A program made the position numbers and the translations under genes. From assembly GCA_945871445.1 (NCBI GenBank), contig CAMBWI010000005.1:1-63732 (forward strand): DNA of 63,732 nucleotides. The letters run 5' to 3'. The stretch is from Singulisphaera sp. GP187. GTDB taxonomy: Bacteria > Planctomycetota > Phycisphaerae > Phycisphaerales > SM1A02. Of this stretch, positions 46,690 to 55,004 are shown one piece after another (within the stretch, counting starts at the first letter, position 1; every line of letters starts with the position of its first letter). The notes under the pieces are model-generated. The model was not told the origin of the DNA. It did not search any database and saw only the letters and a program-made list of their open reading frames with translations.

Positions 46690-48720
46690 TCAATTGCTTG
46701 GCATACTGGATCGAATCGATTCTGCACGACTTTCGGCACTTTTCTGTTGTGGTTCATCCCCAAGTTGCCGGTAAGCCTCGCCGAGAAGATCGTAAAGTTT
46801 GGCTTCGTTTGGCGAAAGTTCGATCGCAGGTGAAAGTGTTGCGATCGCTTCTGCGGGACGCTGAAGTCGCAGTTGACCCAGTGCAATCGCAGCGCTGATA
46901 GCGACATTCTTGGGATCCCCCGAAAGAGAATCTCGTGCGATGCGAATCCCCTCTTCGACATCTTCGGTAGTGCCATGTTCGATGAGCAACATGGACAATC
47001 TTCGGATCGGTAGCGTCGAACCTGTTTGACGATTTGCGGCATCGCGCGAGATTGCGATTGCGTCTGCGAGACGATTCTCTTGCAACATCAGGCCAACTTG
47101 GTCTTCGATGATTGTGATCCATGTCGGATACGTAGCGACAACCGAGCGAAACCACTCGACTGATTTCTGATCTTGTTGTTGCGCATACAGAACACGCGCG
47201 AGGACTACCGCAATCCATTCCTGCGGATTTTCATCCCACGCTTGCCGCAGTATCGCTTCGCATTGCTGGAACTCTCCCAGAACTGCATGGAGCCAAACAA
47301 TTCGCGCAAGAACTCTTTCGTTCCCAGGAGCGAAGAGTGCCAAACCTCCAGAATCGATCGAGCGCGTAAGCGAATACCATTTCAGCCCATCTTGCGCAGC
47401 GGATTTTATCTCGGGCGTTCCCTTTGGAGGGGTGCGAGAAAAGACTGCGGACTCGGGCAACTGAACGAGCAGATCTTTGCGATACGCCATCCACCCGCTG
47501 AAATTGACTGCGAAATTGTCAGCAAGACCAAGCGTCAGACATCCCGTGATTGCGAGCCATGCAAATCCAAGTGGCTGAATACGTTTTTGACGAACGAGAT
47601 TCGTGCGATGAAATCCCGTGGGGAATCGCAAAAGAATGTTCCAAGATTTCCACGCCATAAATGCGAAGCATGCTGCGATTCCTGAAGCGAAAAGAAGTGG
47701 GACTGTTGCCCTCGCCACACTATCTCCAAATGGAAAATAGACAGAATAAAAAGCAAACAACGCTGTTGCCAAGAGTGCGAATTCGCCCGTCCAAGAAAGA
47801 TCCCACTTCTTGACTGCGGTGGGAGCTTGAGGAATTCCAACTGCTGGCTTCCCAAATCCAAATGAAAGAGCTTCTTTAGGACAAACCGAAACACAATCCG
47901 TGCATTTCATACAACCTGGATCAACCACCATTCCATAAAGAGCAACTTCTTCATGCACGCGAACATTTGAAGTGCAGACAGCTGTGCAGTGCCCGCATCC
48001 TTCGCACGCATCTGAAACGCGAATGCGCCCGATTGCCAATTCATCAACTGGAGCAAAGACGCCTCCATACGGACAGGCATATGTGCAATATCCTTTTTGC
48101 CCAAGAAACCAGACAGTCATAAATCCGCAGACCAAGAGAAATGGAATCGCGATCATCAATCCAGGAAAAGTCGACCAATATTGCGTGGTTGTCATATTCC
48201 ACGAGAGAGACATAGGCAGAAGATCTGGCTGTGCAATTGGCGCGATTGCGAATCGATAGACCAAAGGCCAAACGAACATATATGCAGCGAGTGCAACGGG
48301 AATCCAGCGTAGGAGTCGCGAGCGAAATGCTTTGGGACGAATTCCGCTCTTGTGCATCAACGAACCACAAAAATCTTGCAGCATCATGATGTGGCAACCC
48401 CATCCGCAAAACCAACGACCCAAGATTGCGGTTGAAAGAATTGCGACAGCGAAGAAAATGAACCCCACCGTGATCGCGCCATGCTTGATTGTCTCCATCG
48501 ATTCGCTTGGCTCGATTGGTGCAAGAGTGACGCCCATTGCAAGCCACTGAACAACGTGGACGATCATCAATAATTGAACAATGATCAGAATCGTGAAACG
48601 CTTCACGGTCATTCGCGACTTACGAATCGGTTGATTCGCAGGGATGGAGCAAACTCGTGAATTTGCAAGAATCGGAAGCGAGACAGGTTCTTGGGACATC
48701 GGTGCAATCATAACCCTCAT
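46690..48720 (-). CDS. Polyferredoxin membrane protein fused to TPR repeats
   Basis: A 676-residue protein. The N-terminal half is NapH/NosR/CcoG-like: several helices, cysteines in GRWFCGWGCHIMM and GYCTYACPYG, then two 4Fe-4S motifs CEGCGHCTAVC and CMKCTDCVSVCPKE. After a further helix (about 385-410) the C-terminal 250 residues are helical TPR-type repeats with alternating small and large residues (for example QERLADAIAISRDAANRQ-like pairs). A redox core plus protein-interaction tail suggests an electron-transfer or cofactor-assembly role. ATGs at 48711 and 48699 are alternative starts. Confidence 0.85.
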   Translation of the reverse strand: MRVMIAPMSQEPVSLPILANSRVCSIPANQPIRKSRMTVKRFTILIIVQLLMIVHVVQWLAMGVTLAPIEPSESMETIKHGAITVGFIFFAVAILSTAILGRWFCGWGCHIMMLQDFCGSLMHKSGIRPKAFRSRLLRWIPVALAAYMFVWPLVYRFAIAPIAQPDLLPMSLSWNMTTTQYWSTFPGLMIAIPFLLVCGFMTVWFLGQKGYCTYACPYGGVFAPVDELAIGRIRVSDACEGCGHCTAVCTSNVRVHEEVALYGMVVDPGCMKCTDCVSVCPKEALSFGFGKPAVGIPQAPTAVKKWDLSWTGEFALLATALFAFYSVYFPFGDSVARATVPLLFASGIAACFAFMAWKSWNILLRFPTGFHRTNLVRQKRIQPLGFAWLAITGCLTLGLADNFAVNFSGWMAYRKDLLVQLPESAVFSRTPPKGTPEIKSAAQDGLKWYSLTRSIDSGGLALFAPGNERVLARIVWLHAVLGEFQQCEAILRQAWDENPQEWIAVVLARVLYAQQQDQKSVEWFRSVVATYPTWITIIEDQVGLMLQENRLADAIAISRDAANRQTGSTLPIRRLSMLLIEHGTTEDVEEGIRIARDSLSGDPKNVAISAAIALGQLRLQRPAEAIATLSPAIELSPNEAKLYDLLGEAYRQLGDEPQQKSAESRAESIRSSMPSN

Positions 48721-48753
48721 TCGTGACTCATCTTCATATACTTGACCTTCTCA

Positions 48754-49695
48754 ATGGCGCGGGATTACTACGAAGTTCTGGGAATTACACGAACGGCAAC
48801 AGCTGACGAGATTCGAAAAGCTCATCGCAAACTTGCAAAAGAGTTTCATCCCGACAAAAATAAATCGCCGGAGGCTCCGAAGCGTTTTTCAGAATTGCAA
48901 GAGGCGTATGACATACTTTCAGATTCTGCAAAGCGAGCGCAATATGATCAATTCGGACGTGCTGGTGGTAGTGCGAGTCCATTTGGAGGTCGAGGTGGTC
49001 GCAGCCAAACTGGCGGCGGACAAACTGGCGGTTCTTGGCAGAATGTGAATCCAGAAGACCTTGAAGAAATGATGGGAGGACTTGGTGGCATTGGAGATTT
49101 CTTCCGCGGTGGAGGAACGCAGCGCGGTCGTTCAGGTCGCGTGGCAGCACAAGCTGGACAGAATATAGAAATCGAAGTGACAATCGATTTTATGACTGCT
49201 GCCGTTGGCGGCACTCGCAATATTTCTATTCGAGATGCTCAAGGGAAAAATTCTGCGATCGATGTGCGCATTCCAGCGGGGATCGCCAGCGGCGGATCAA
49301 TGCGAATTGCAGGCAAGGGTCATGAAGGATCTGGGGGCGGACCGCCGGGAGATCTGATGCTTATGATTCGAGTCGCACCGCACTCTTGGTTTTATCGTGA
49401 TGGAATTGATGTTTCGATCGATGTGCCAATTACGATTGTTGAAGCGGCGCTTGGGACTTCGATTGATGTCCCACTTCTGAAGGGATCCGTCAAGTTGAAG
49501 GTTCCTGCGGGAACGCCAAGCGGAAAAAAACTCCGCGTGACCGGAAAGGGAATCGCTCCCGCCAACAAAACTGCAGGCGACTTTTATGCAGTCATCCAAA
49601 TTATTGCGCCAACTGATCTTGATCCTGCAGATTCGGAGGCGCTGAAAAAAATCGGCGGCAAGTTGCCAAACCCACGAGAAAATCGCTGGGGTTGA
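48754..49695 (+). CDS. DnaJ-family co-chaperone (CbpA type)
   Basis: A 313-residue class II J-protein. The J-domain (1-70) has HPD in EFHPDKNKS. A Gly-rich linker follows (about 70-115). The zinc-finger domain of DnaJ is absent, and the C-terminal beta domains (VTIDFMTAAVGGTRNISI..., then RVAPHSWFYRDGIDVSIDVPI) match CbpA, which stimulates DnaK ATPase. TATACT lies 11 nt before ATG 48754. It is divergent from the ferredoxin-TPR gene. Confidence 0.92.
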   Translation: MARDYYEVLGITRTATADEIRKAHRKLAKEFHPDKNKSPEAPKRFSELQEAYDILSDSAKRAQYDQFGRAGGSASPFGGRGGRSQTGGGQTGGSWQNVNPEDLEEMMGGLGGIGDFFRGGGTQRGRSGRVAAQAGQNIEIEVTIDFMTAAVGGTRNISIRDAQGKNSAIDVRIPAGIASGGSMRIAGKGHEGSGGGPPGDLMLMIRVAPHSWFYRDGIDVSIDVPITIVEAALGTSIDVPLLKGSVKLKVPAGTPSGKKLRVTGKGIAPANKTAGDFYAVIQIIAPTDLDPADSEALKKIGGKLPNPRENRWG

Positions 49696-49702
49696 AATAT
49701 GC

Positions 49703-49897
49703 TCAAAAGTGGTTCGTGCAGATTTTTCGCAGCGGACTGATTCGCCCTCGGACTCAAACATGCATGGACTCAAAAGTGGTTCGTGCAGATTTTTCGCAGC
49801 GGACTGATTCGCCCCCGGACTCAAACATGCATGGACTCAAAAGTGGTTCGTGCAGATTTTTCGCAGCGGACTGATTCGCCCCCGGACTCAAACATGC
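49703..49897. repeat. 67-bp tandem repeat, three copies
   Basis: Near-perfect 67-bp units begin at TCAAAAGTGG 49703, 49770 and 49837 and differ only by CCCTCGG versus CCCCCGG in the first. Each contains GCAGCGGACTGATTCG. This sequence reappears in inverted orientation at about 49940-49965 (CAAATCAGTCCACTGC), so the last copy can pair with the end of the R module. The array begins 7 bp after the dnaJ stop. Confidence 0.9.
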
Positions 49898-50032
49898 TGC
49901 GCCGAGCTGCGCAGACTTGCTCGGCTTGCAAACTCGCCGGGGTTCAAATCAGTCCACTGCCATCGATGGCGAATCAAATTCTCGCTCAACGGTGTTTCCG
50001 ATTTGTCGCACTTCTGTATGCGTGCCCAGCCG

Positions 50033-50152
50033 TTGGAAAGTTCTCTCAAAGCGAGTTCCGCAGGCGGCCGACTGAACTTGCAATCGAACTTCGAACTATC
50101 GGATCGTGTCGGTCGCCGAGGACTGTCTGAGCCCCGAGAGGACTTTCCACGG
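50033..50152 (-). repeat. Hairpin cassette H, copy 4
   Basis: A 120-bp unit on the minus strand. The outer arm near R reads TTCTCTCAAAGCGAG instead of TTCTCTCGGGCGAG, weakening the terminal pairing. The centre (AGTTCGAAGTTCGATTGCAA) differs from loci 1 and 2. Confidence 0.82.
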
Positions 50153-50224
50153 CTGCCCATTTATGCGATTCTGTGGCTGCTTCGGTGGCTGTGTCAGTCG
50201 CACTTCAACTTGCGTGCCCAGCCG

Positions 50225-50343
50225 TTGGAAAGTTCTCTCGGGCGAGTTCCGCAGGCGGCCGACTGAACTTGCAATCGAACTTCGAACTATCGGATCGTGT
50301 CGGTCGCCGAGGACTGTCTGAGCCCCGAGAGGACTTTCCACGG
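50225..50343 (-). repeat. Hairpin cassette H, copy 5
   Basis: A 119-bp unit on the minus strand, otherwise identical to copy 4 through the arms and centre. The two copies and their A segment form a direct repeat of about 190 bp. Confidence 0.85.
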
Positions 50344-50445
50344 CTGCCCATTTATGCGATTCTGTGGCTGCATCCGCGGATGCATCCGCGGCTGCATCCG
50401 CGGCTGCATCCGCGGCAGCATCCGTCTCTGGCATTCTGCCAAACT

Positions 50446-51072
50446 TCAGCGATAACGCGAAACTGCATTGAGAATTGTTCGCCGAACATTCTCTGAATCG
50501 CGAATCACAGACCACTCCAGATTGTGATCGACGTGCACGCGAGGATGTTCGCGGCGAGTCTCTGGCTTCTTTACGCTCGGCGGTGCTTCCTCAAATTGTT
50601 GATTCTGCTTCGCTCGACGCGCACGACGAATTCTGCGCGATGGACCAGACAAGATTGCAAGCGAGCCCGTATTTCCAAGACGCTCTGGCCAGCGACGCGG
50701 TTGACCAATACCCGCGACTTCGCCCAACAAACATTCGTGAATTTCTGGTATCGCTCCGTGGCGCACCACGATTCTGCGGTCGGTCAATATATAAAGGCGC
50801 ACAAACCAATCAACCGTCTGCCAAGCAGCGCGAGCGAAAAGAATTGCTGCCGATGCAAGAATCGCGCCGCGAAAATCCCACGGGATCGATGGGTCAAGGG
50901 ACGCAAGCATCAGAACCGCCCCTGCGAAAGCAGCGGCGGGCATAGCGCGCATACTCGTCGCAACAATAAACCATGGACTTGGTCGAATCATCAGCAGAAC
51001 AGTTTCATCATCACGAATCAGTCCAACGAACTCCCGAATTTCCTCGGCTTCGCTGGCAATTGCAGGAGTCAC
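50446..51072 (-). CDS. Membrane protein with PH-like domain
   Basis: A 208-residue protein with two hydrophobic helices (about 42-60 and 68-88), followed by a bacterial PH-type domain signature YILTDRRIVVRHGAIPEIHECLLGEV split across residues 94-120, and a basic, disordered C-terminus. Members of this group (YdbS/DUF304-like) have unknown function at the membrane. The GTG start overlaps the hpt stop (GTGA), so it is co-transcribed with hpt and gatB. Confidence 0.75.
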   Translation of the reverse strand: MTPAIASEAEEIREFVGLIRDDETVLLMIRPSPWFIVATSMRAMPAAAFAGAVLMLASLDPSIPWDFRGAILASAAILFARAAWQTVDWFVRLYILTDRRIVVRHGAIPEIHECLLGEVAGIGQPRRWPERLGNTGSLAILSGPSRRIRRARRAKQNQQFEEAPPSVKKPETRREHPRVHVDHNLEWSVIRDSENVRRTILNAVSRYR

Positions 51073-51653
51073 CGGAGCGATCTCTCTCGAATTCCGTCCT
51101 CGCCCAGCACGCCGACAAATGGCATGTTGCGAAATTCATCGTTGAAATCTAATCCATAGCCGACAACGAAAACATCGGGGATGTCGAATCCAACCATCTC
51201 GCATTTCGTCGACATCGCTTGCTCACGCTGCTTTCGCAACAACACACAAGCGCGCAATGATGCGACACCAAACGAACTCAATTCGGTTCGAAGCAATCGA
51301 AGAGTTCCGCCAGAATCGAGCACCTCATCAACAATGATCACGTGCTTGCCTGAGAGATTCTTGGGTAGCGCAGACGAAAGCACTGCACCTTGGCTGGTTA
51401 TCGATGCTCCGTATGAAGTGACACTGACCATCGATATCGCCACTCGCGTGGGAATAGCGCGCATTAAATCTGCGGCGAATACAACTGCTCCTGTCAACAC
51501 CGCGATCAACACAACATCTTTTCCATCCGCAGCTCCGAGGGAAAGTTCGTGACCAAGTTCGCGCACTCGACGAGCAATCGAAGCTTCATCGATGAGCACT
51601 TGCTCAATGCCTTGCTCACGCCAATATGCGGGCACAAGTGGAGAAGTGTTCAC
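51069..51653 (-). CDS. hpt: Hypoxanthine phosphoribosyltransferase
   Basis: A 194-residue type I phosphoribosyltransferase for purine salvage, converting hypoxanthine or guanine and PRPP to IMP or GMP. The PRPP-binding motif is VIIVDEVLDSGGTL, with the upstream loop AVLTGAVVFAADL and the base-binding region DVFVVGYGLDFNDEFRN. The GTG start overlaps the gatB stop (GTGA at 51650-51653). Confidence 0.94.
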   Translation of the reverse strand: MNTSPLVPAYWREQGIEQVLIDEASIARRVRELGHELSLGAADGKDVVLIAVLTGAVVFAADLMRAIPTRVAISMVSVTSYGASITSQGAVLSSALPKNLSGKHVIIVDEVLDSGGTLRLLRTELSSFGVASLRACVLLRKQREQAMSTKCEMVGFDIPDVFVVGYGLDFNDEFRNMPFVGVLGEDGIRERSLR

Positions 51654-53170
51654 GCATCCCTCCCAATTCTTTTCATGATCATCGCTTGAGCAGCTTTGCC
51701 GTCAACCGATCCACCTGCCTGCTTCACAACTGCGCCAACAATGCGTCCAATCGCTGCCATTTTCCCGGCGCGAACATCAGCAGCAGCTTGTGTATTTGCG
51801 GCGATGGCAGCATCAACCCATGCTTCTAATTGTCCTTGATCGTTGCTGACGATCAAGCCTGCACGCTGTGCAAGTTCTTGAGCGGCATCAGGAGATTCGC
51901 AAGCGAGGCTAAAAAGTTGCTCAGAACCTTGCGCGGAAATCGAACCAGATTCGCGCATCGCAATGATCTCTGCGATCTGTCGAGGAGTGATGCCCAAATC
52001 TGCGATAGCAATCGAAAGTTCATTCGCTCTGCGCGCGCCAGCATTCAGCACAATCTTCGCAACAAGCGTCGAAGCAGATGCCCCCCCCGCAGCATCCACT
52101 GCCGCATCGAAGAAAACGCAAAGCGATGGAAGGTCCATCAACTGCCGAAGATCCTTCTCGCCGATTCCTGCTGCGATGTATCGAGCGCGCCGCGCCGATG
52201 GAAGTTCTTTCATTTCGGCGCGAACTGCTGCAAGCCATTGAGCATCAACTTCTACTGGAACAAGATCAGGATCAGGGAAATATCGATAATCGTGCGCATC
52301 TTCTTTTTCACGCTGGAGAATGGTGACATTTGCAACGTCGTCCCAGCCACGAGTGGACTTCATACCGCGCCCCTGCTCGCGACCAGTTTCGATCCACTCC
52401 TTTGTTTGGCGTTCGACTTCGTGATCGATTGCACCACGGACTGCTCGAAACGAATTGAGATTTTTGATCTCGTTAATTGGCGTACGCACTTCGCGACCAT
52501 CCGAAAGTGTCAACGCAAGATTGACATTTGGCTCGAATCGCATATGACCCTTCTGCATAATCCCTTCGGTCACTCCAAGAAATCGGCAGAGATTTCGCAG
52601 TTCCTGAGCAAAGGCAACAACTTCTTCAGAAGTGGAAAAATCTGGCTCGGTCACAATCTCAAGCAACGGAGTTCCCGCACGATTCAAGTCAACAAGCGAT
52701 CCATCGAATGGAACGCCTCCGGGAAGTTCGTGTCCAAGCTTGCCAGTGTCTTCCTCCAAATGAGCACGCACAATTCCTATTCGCTTCGTGGACTCATCAG
52801 GCAAAGTCACATCAAACCAACCCTTTGCGCAGAGCGGCATGTCGTACTGACTGATTTGATATCCCTTTGGCAAGTCAGGATAAAAATAATTCTTACGGTC
52901 CCACTTGGATAGGGATGCGATCGTGCAATTCAACGCCAGTCCAACCATCATCGACATTTCGATTGCACGCCGATTCATGACCGGAAGTGTTCCAGGCAGA
53001 GCCGCGACAATCGGATCGACCAATGTGTTTGGATCTGCGGAAAAGAACTCTGGATGAGCGACATTCGCAGCGCGAGTGAACATCTTCGATCGAGTCGCTA
53101 ATTCGACGTGGATTTCTAATCCCACGATCAGTCGGGAGTGCGTAATACTCGGTCGAGTCGATGCTGTCAT
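51650..53170 (-). CDS. gatB: Asp/Glu-tRNA amidotransferase subunit B
   Basis: A 506-residue GatB that phosphorylates and amidates misacylated Glu-tRNA(Gln) or Asp-tRNA(Asn) with GatA and GatC, which are not in the window. Signatures are VGLEIHVEL, KNYFYPDLPKGYQISQYD and a C-terminal YqeY-like helical domain with KMAAIGRIVGAVVKQAGG. ATG 53170 is chosen because TATGAT lies exactly 7 nt before it; ATG 53182 lies inside or upstream of that box. An 8-G run (52081-52088) encodes Gly-Gly. Confidence 0.95.
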   Translation of the reverse strand: MTASTRPSITHSRLIVGLEIHVELATRSKMFTRAANVAHPEFFSADPNTLVDPIVAALPGTLPVMNRRAIEMSMMVGLALNCTIASLSKWDRKNYFYPDLPKGYQISQYDMPLCAKGWFDVTLPDESTKRIGIVRAHLEEDTGKLGHELPGGVPFDGSLVDLNRAGTPLLEIVTEPDFSTSEEVVAFAQELRNLCRFLGVTEGIMQKGHMRFEPNVNLALTLSDGREVRTPINEIKNLNSFRAVRGAIDHEVERQTKEWIETGREQGRGMKSTRGWDDVANVTILQREKEDAHDYRYFPDPDLVPVEVDAQWLAAVRAEMKELPSARRARYIAAGIGEKDLRQLMDLPSLCVFFDAAVDAAGGASASTLVAKIVLNAGARRANELSIAIADLGITPRQIAEIIAMRESGSISAQGSEQLFSLACESPDAAQELAQRAGLIVSNDQGQLEAWVDAAIAANTQAAADVRAGKMAAIGRIVGAVVKQAGGSVDGKAAQAMIMKRIGRDA

Positions 53171-53177
53171 ATTTGGA

Positions 53178-53183
53178 ATCATA
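53178..53183 (-). promoter_or_regulatory. -10-like box TATGAT, gatB operon
   Basis: TATGAT on the minus strand is 7 nt upstream of ATG 53170 and overlaps the in-frame ATG 53182. The leaderless pattern makes 53170 the likely start of GatB and of the gatB-hpt-PH transcript. Confidence 0.45.
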
Positions 53184-53240
53184 CGAATTGGCTTGGAGAT
53201 TTGATGGCGCTTGGAGAGGCGTCTGTGATAGCGTTATGCG

Positions 53241-54584
53241 ATGTCGCCAATGATCAAACTTGTACATTTGCTTACATTTGCATTGATTGTGAATGCGCAG
53301 GCGCAAAGTCCTGAGACTCCGGTCACTCCAACTCCTGCTCCAGCCACCGTTCCAGCCACTGAGCCAGCAATTGCACCAACACCTGCATCAACTTCAAGAC
53401 CTGTCCAAAGACCAGAGCGAGATGCGACTCGCACGCGCCCTGTTCGACCCGTTGATTCTCCAGATGTTGCAGATCGATTGCGACGCTTTCGTGAAAATGC
53501 GATCGATCCAAACGCACCACCTTCGTCGAGAACACCGCCCAACACATCTCCAACAATGCGACCATCCCGTTTGTATTGCGCTGCGCACGGACCACTCGAA
53601 ATCATTATTCGTCGCGGAGATGTCAATGATCGCGACGAAGCAAATCAGTCTCTCACTCTGATGCTTATCGATCACAATAGTGAAGTGCTTGGTATTGCGA
53701 AGGATGTTCATGGACGAGTGAATGTTCTCGAAGTCATTTCTGGTGTTGATTCGCTCGAGCGCGCGGCTTGGCTGCAACTTGTGAAAGGTGATGAACCGAT
53801 CGGATCGCCAATTGTCATTCAACCGATCCGTGAACCTCCACCAGTGCGGACGACTCGCGCAATTCGGCCGAATAGCACGGCGATTTACACGAAAATCATC
53901 GGATGGGGAGATCGTCCTTTGGATCCCGATGACCCCACAATTGACGAAGTGCGGAAGTCATGGATCGCCGGAGATCCACCAATCATTTCTGGATTCAAGA
54001 CATATACCGATATGGACGTTCTCATCCGAACCGACCACGGAGAAATTCTTGTCGCACTCGCGCCAGACGAAGCTCCAAGCACAGCATGGAACTTCCGCAC
54101 ACTTGCAAGAGATGGCTTTTATGACCGAAGTGGATTTCATAGAGTCGTTCCCGCAGATCGAGATGGAAATCCATTTGTGATTCAAGGCGGCGATCCAACA
54201 TTGACAGGCAATGGTGGACCAGGATTTGCGCTAGGTCTCGAACCAAGCACTTTGCCTCACGATTACGGCGTGATTTCTATGGCTCGAGCGGATGAACCGC
54301 ATTCTGCAGGTTCACAATTTTTCTTCGCGCTCGGTCGCGAAGGAACAGCAAGACTTGATGGGCAGTACTGCTCATTTGGATATGCGGTCTCGGGATCTCG
54401 TGCGGTTGATTCGATTGCCGCAACTCCAATTGCAGATATCACCGAAGGTCGACCTGCAACCATCCCCGTGATCTTGACAATGCGCCTTGTCAATGCGCCT
54501 GCGCGAATGCCAGGGATTGATCGTCGCAATGATCGCATCAAGTCACGTGCGAAGGTTGGTGAAGTTGCGCCGACCGCTCGCTAG
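53241..54584 (+). CDS. Secreted cyclophilin-type peptidyl-prolyl isomerase
   Basis: A 447-residue exported protein. Signal peptide (about 1-22), a Pro/Ala/Thr-rich spacer (23-80), an unassigned domain (about 110-240), then a cyclophilin domain (about 255-425) with FYDRSGFHRVVP, GNPFVIQGGDP, SMARADEPHSAGSQFF and LDGQYCSFGYAVSG, which include the catalytic Arg and Gln regions. It is likely a periplasmic folding factor. TAGCGT 6 nt before the ATG may be a -10 box. It is divergent from gatB. Confidence 0.88.
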   Translation: MSPMIKLVHLLTFALIVNAQAQSPETPVTPTPAPATVPATEPAIAPTPASTSRPVQRPERDATRTRPVRPVDSPDVADRLRRFRENAIDPNAPPSSRTPPNTSPTMRPSRLYCAAHGPLEIIIRRGDVNDRDEANQSLTLMLIDHNSEVLGIAKDVHGRVNVLEVISGVDSLERAAWLQLVKGDEPIGSPIVIQPIREPPPVRTTRAIRPNSTAIYTKIIGWGDRPLDPDDPTIDEVRKSWIAGDPPIISGFKTYTDMDVLIRTDHGEILVALAPDEAPSTAWNFRTLARDGFYDRSGFHRVVPADRDGNPFVIQGGDPTLTGNGGPGFALGLEPSTLPHDYGVISMARADEPHSAGSQFFFALGREGTARLDGQYCSFGYAVSGSRAVDSIAATPIADITEGRPATIPVILTMRLVNAPARMPGIDRRNDRIKSRAKVGEVAPTAR

Positions 54585-54626
54585 ATTTTAGAATTTTGTC
54601 TGCGTGAATCTTGAAGTGGAGAACCA

Positions 54627-55004
54627 TCACAGCGCGTCATACTTATCGCGCCGACCGCGCGATTTTTCGACAGGATATTTCTGCGCATTCACTTTGATTT
54701 TCTTCATCGCAGCTTCGACCAAATCAATTCCAAATGCGTCCGCCATCAGCACGCAGAATAAAAAACAGTCCGCGACCTCTTCGCTCACTTTCGCTCGAAC
54801 TGCAGGATCCGATGGCATCTCTCGCGATTCATCTGTGGTCTTCCAAAGAAAAATCTCTAAAAGTTCTGCCGCTTCGACGCTCAGTCCTTCGGCGAGATTC
54901 TTCGCATCGTGAAATTGCTTCCAATCGCGCGCGTCGCGAAATGCAAGCATTGCATCACGCAACTGCTCGTAGCGATCCCCGCCACTCGCGGGGGTATTTG
55001 TCAC
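54627..55004 (-). CDS. MazG-like nucleotide pyrophosphohydrolase
   Basis: A 125-residue all-helical NTP pyrophosphatase of the dCTPase/RS21-C6 subgroup. The metal-binding pattern is GLSVEAAELLEIFLW followed by EEVADCFLFCVLMADAFGID, i.e. two ExxE/D-type motifs. The C-terminus has NAQKYPVEKSRG as in this family. It removes non-canonical or excess nucleotides. The GTG start overlaps the stop of the cyclophilin gene (GTGA). Confidence 0.9.
   Translation of the reverse strand: MTNTPASGGDRYEQLRDAMLAFRDARDWKQFHDAKNLAEGLSVEAAELLEIFLWKTTDESREMPSDPAVRAKVSEEVADCFLFCVLMADAFGIDLVEAAMKKIKVNAQKYPVEKSRGRRDKYDAL

Larger units (their letters stand above)
49944..50445. repeat. Modular intergenic repeat, locus 3 (inverted: R-H-A-H-A)
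   Basis: This is the same family as loci 1 and 2 but in the opposite orientation. R is at about 49944-50026, H copies at 50033-50152 and 50225-50343, with A-type sequence between and after. At the right it ends in a 12-bp tandem repeat (GCATCCGCGGCT, about 50378-50430). It lies between convergent dnaJ (end 49695) and a PH-domain gene (end 50446). No coding sequence is supported. Confidence 0.87.

Noticed and set aside
14498-50343. Integron attC sites or a CRISPR-like array as the explanation of the H/A repeats
   Set aside because: No GTTRRRY-type R boxes, no gene cassettes between hairpins, no integrase; units are not separated by unique spacers of constant size.
49692-50516. Open frames across the 67-bp repeats and the third modular array
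   Set aside because: They are made of the repeated DNA itself, exist in several frames on both strands and lack start signals.
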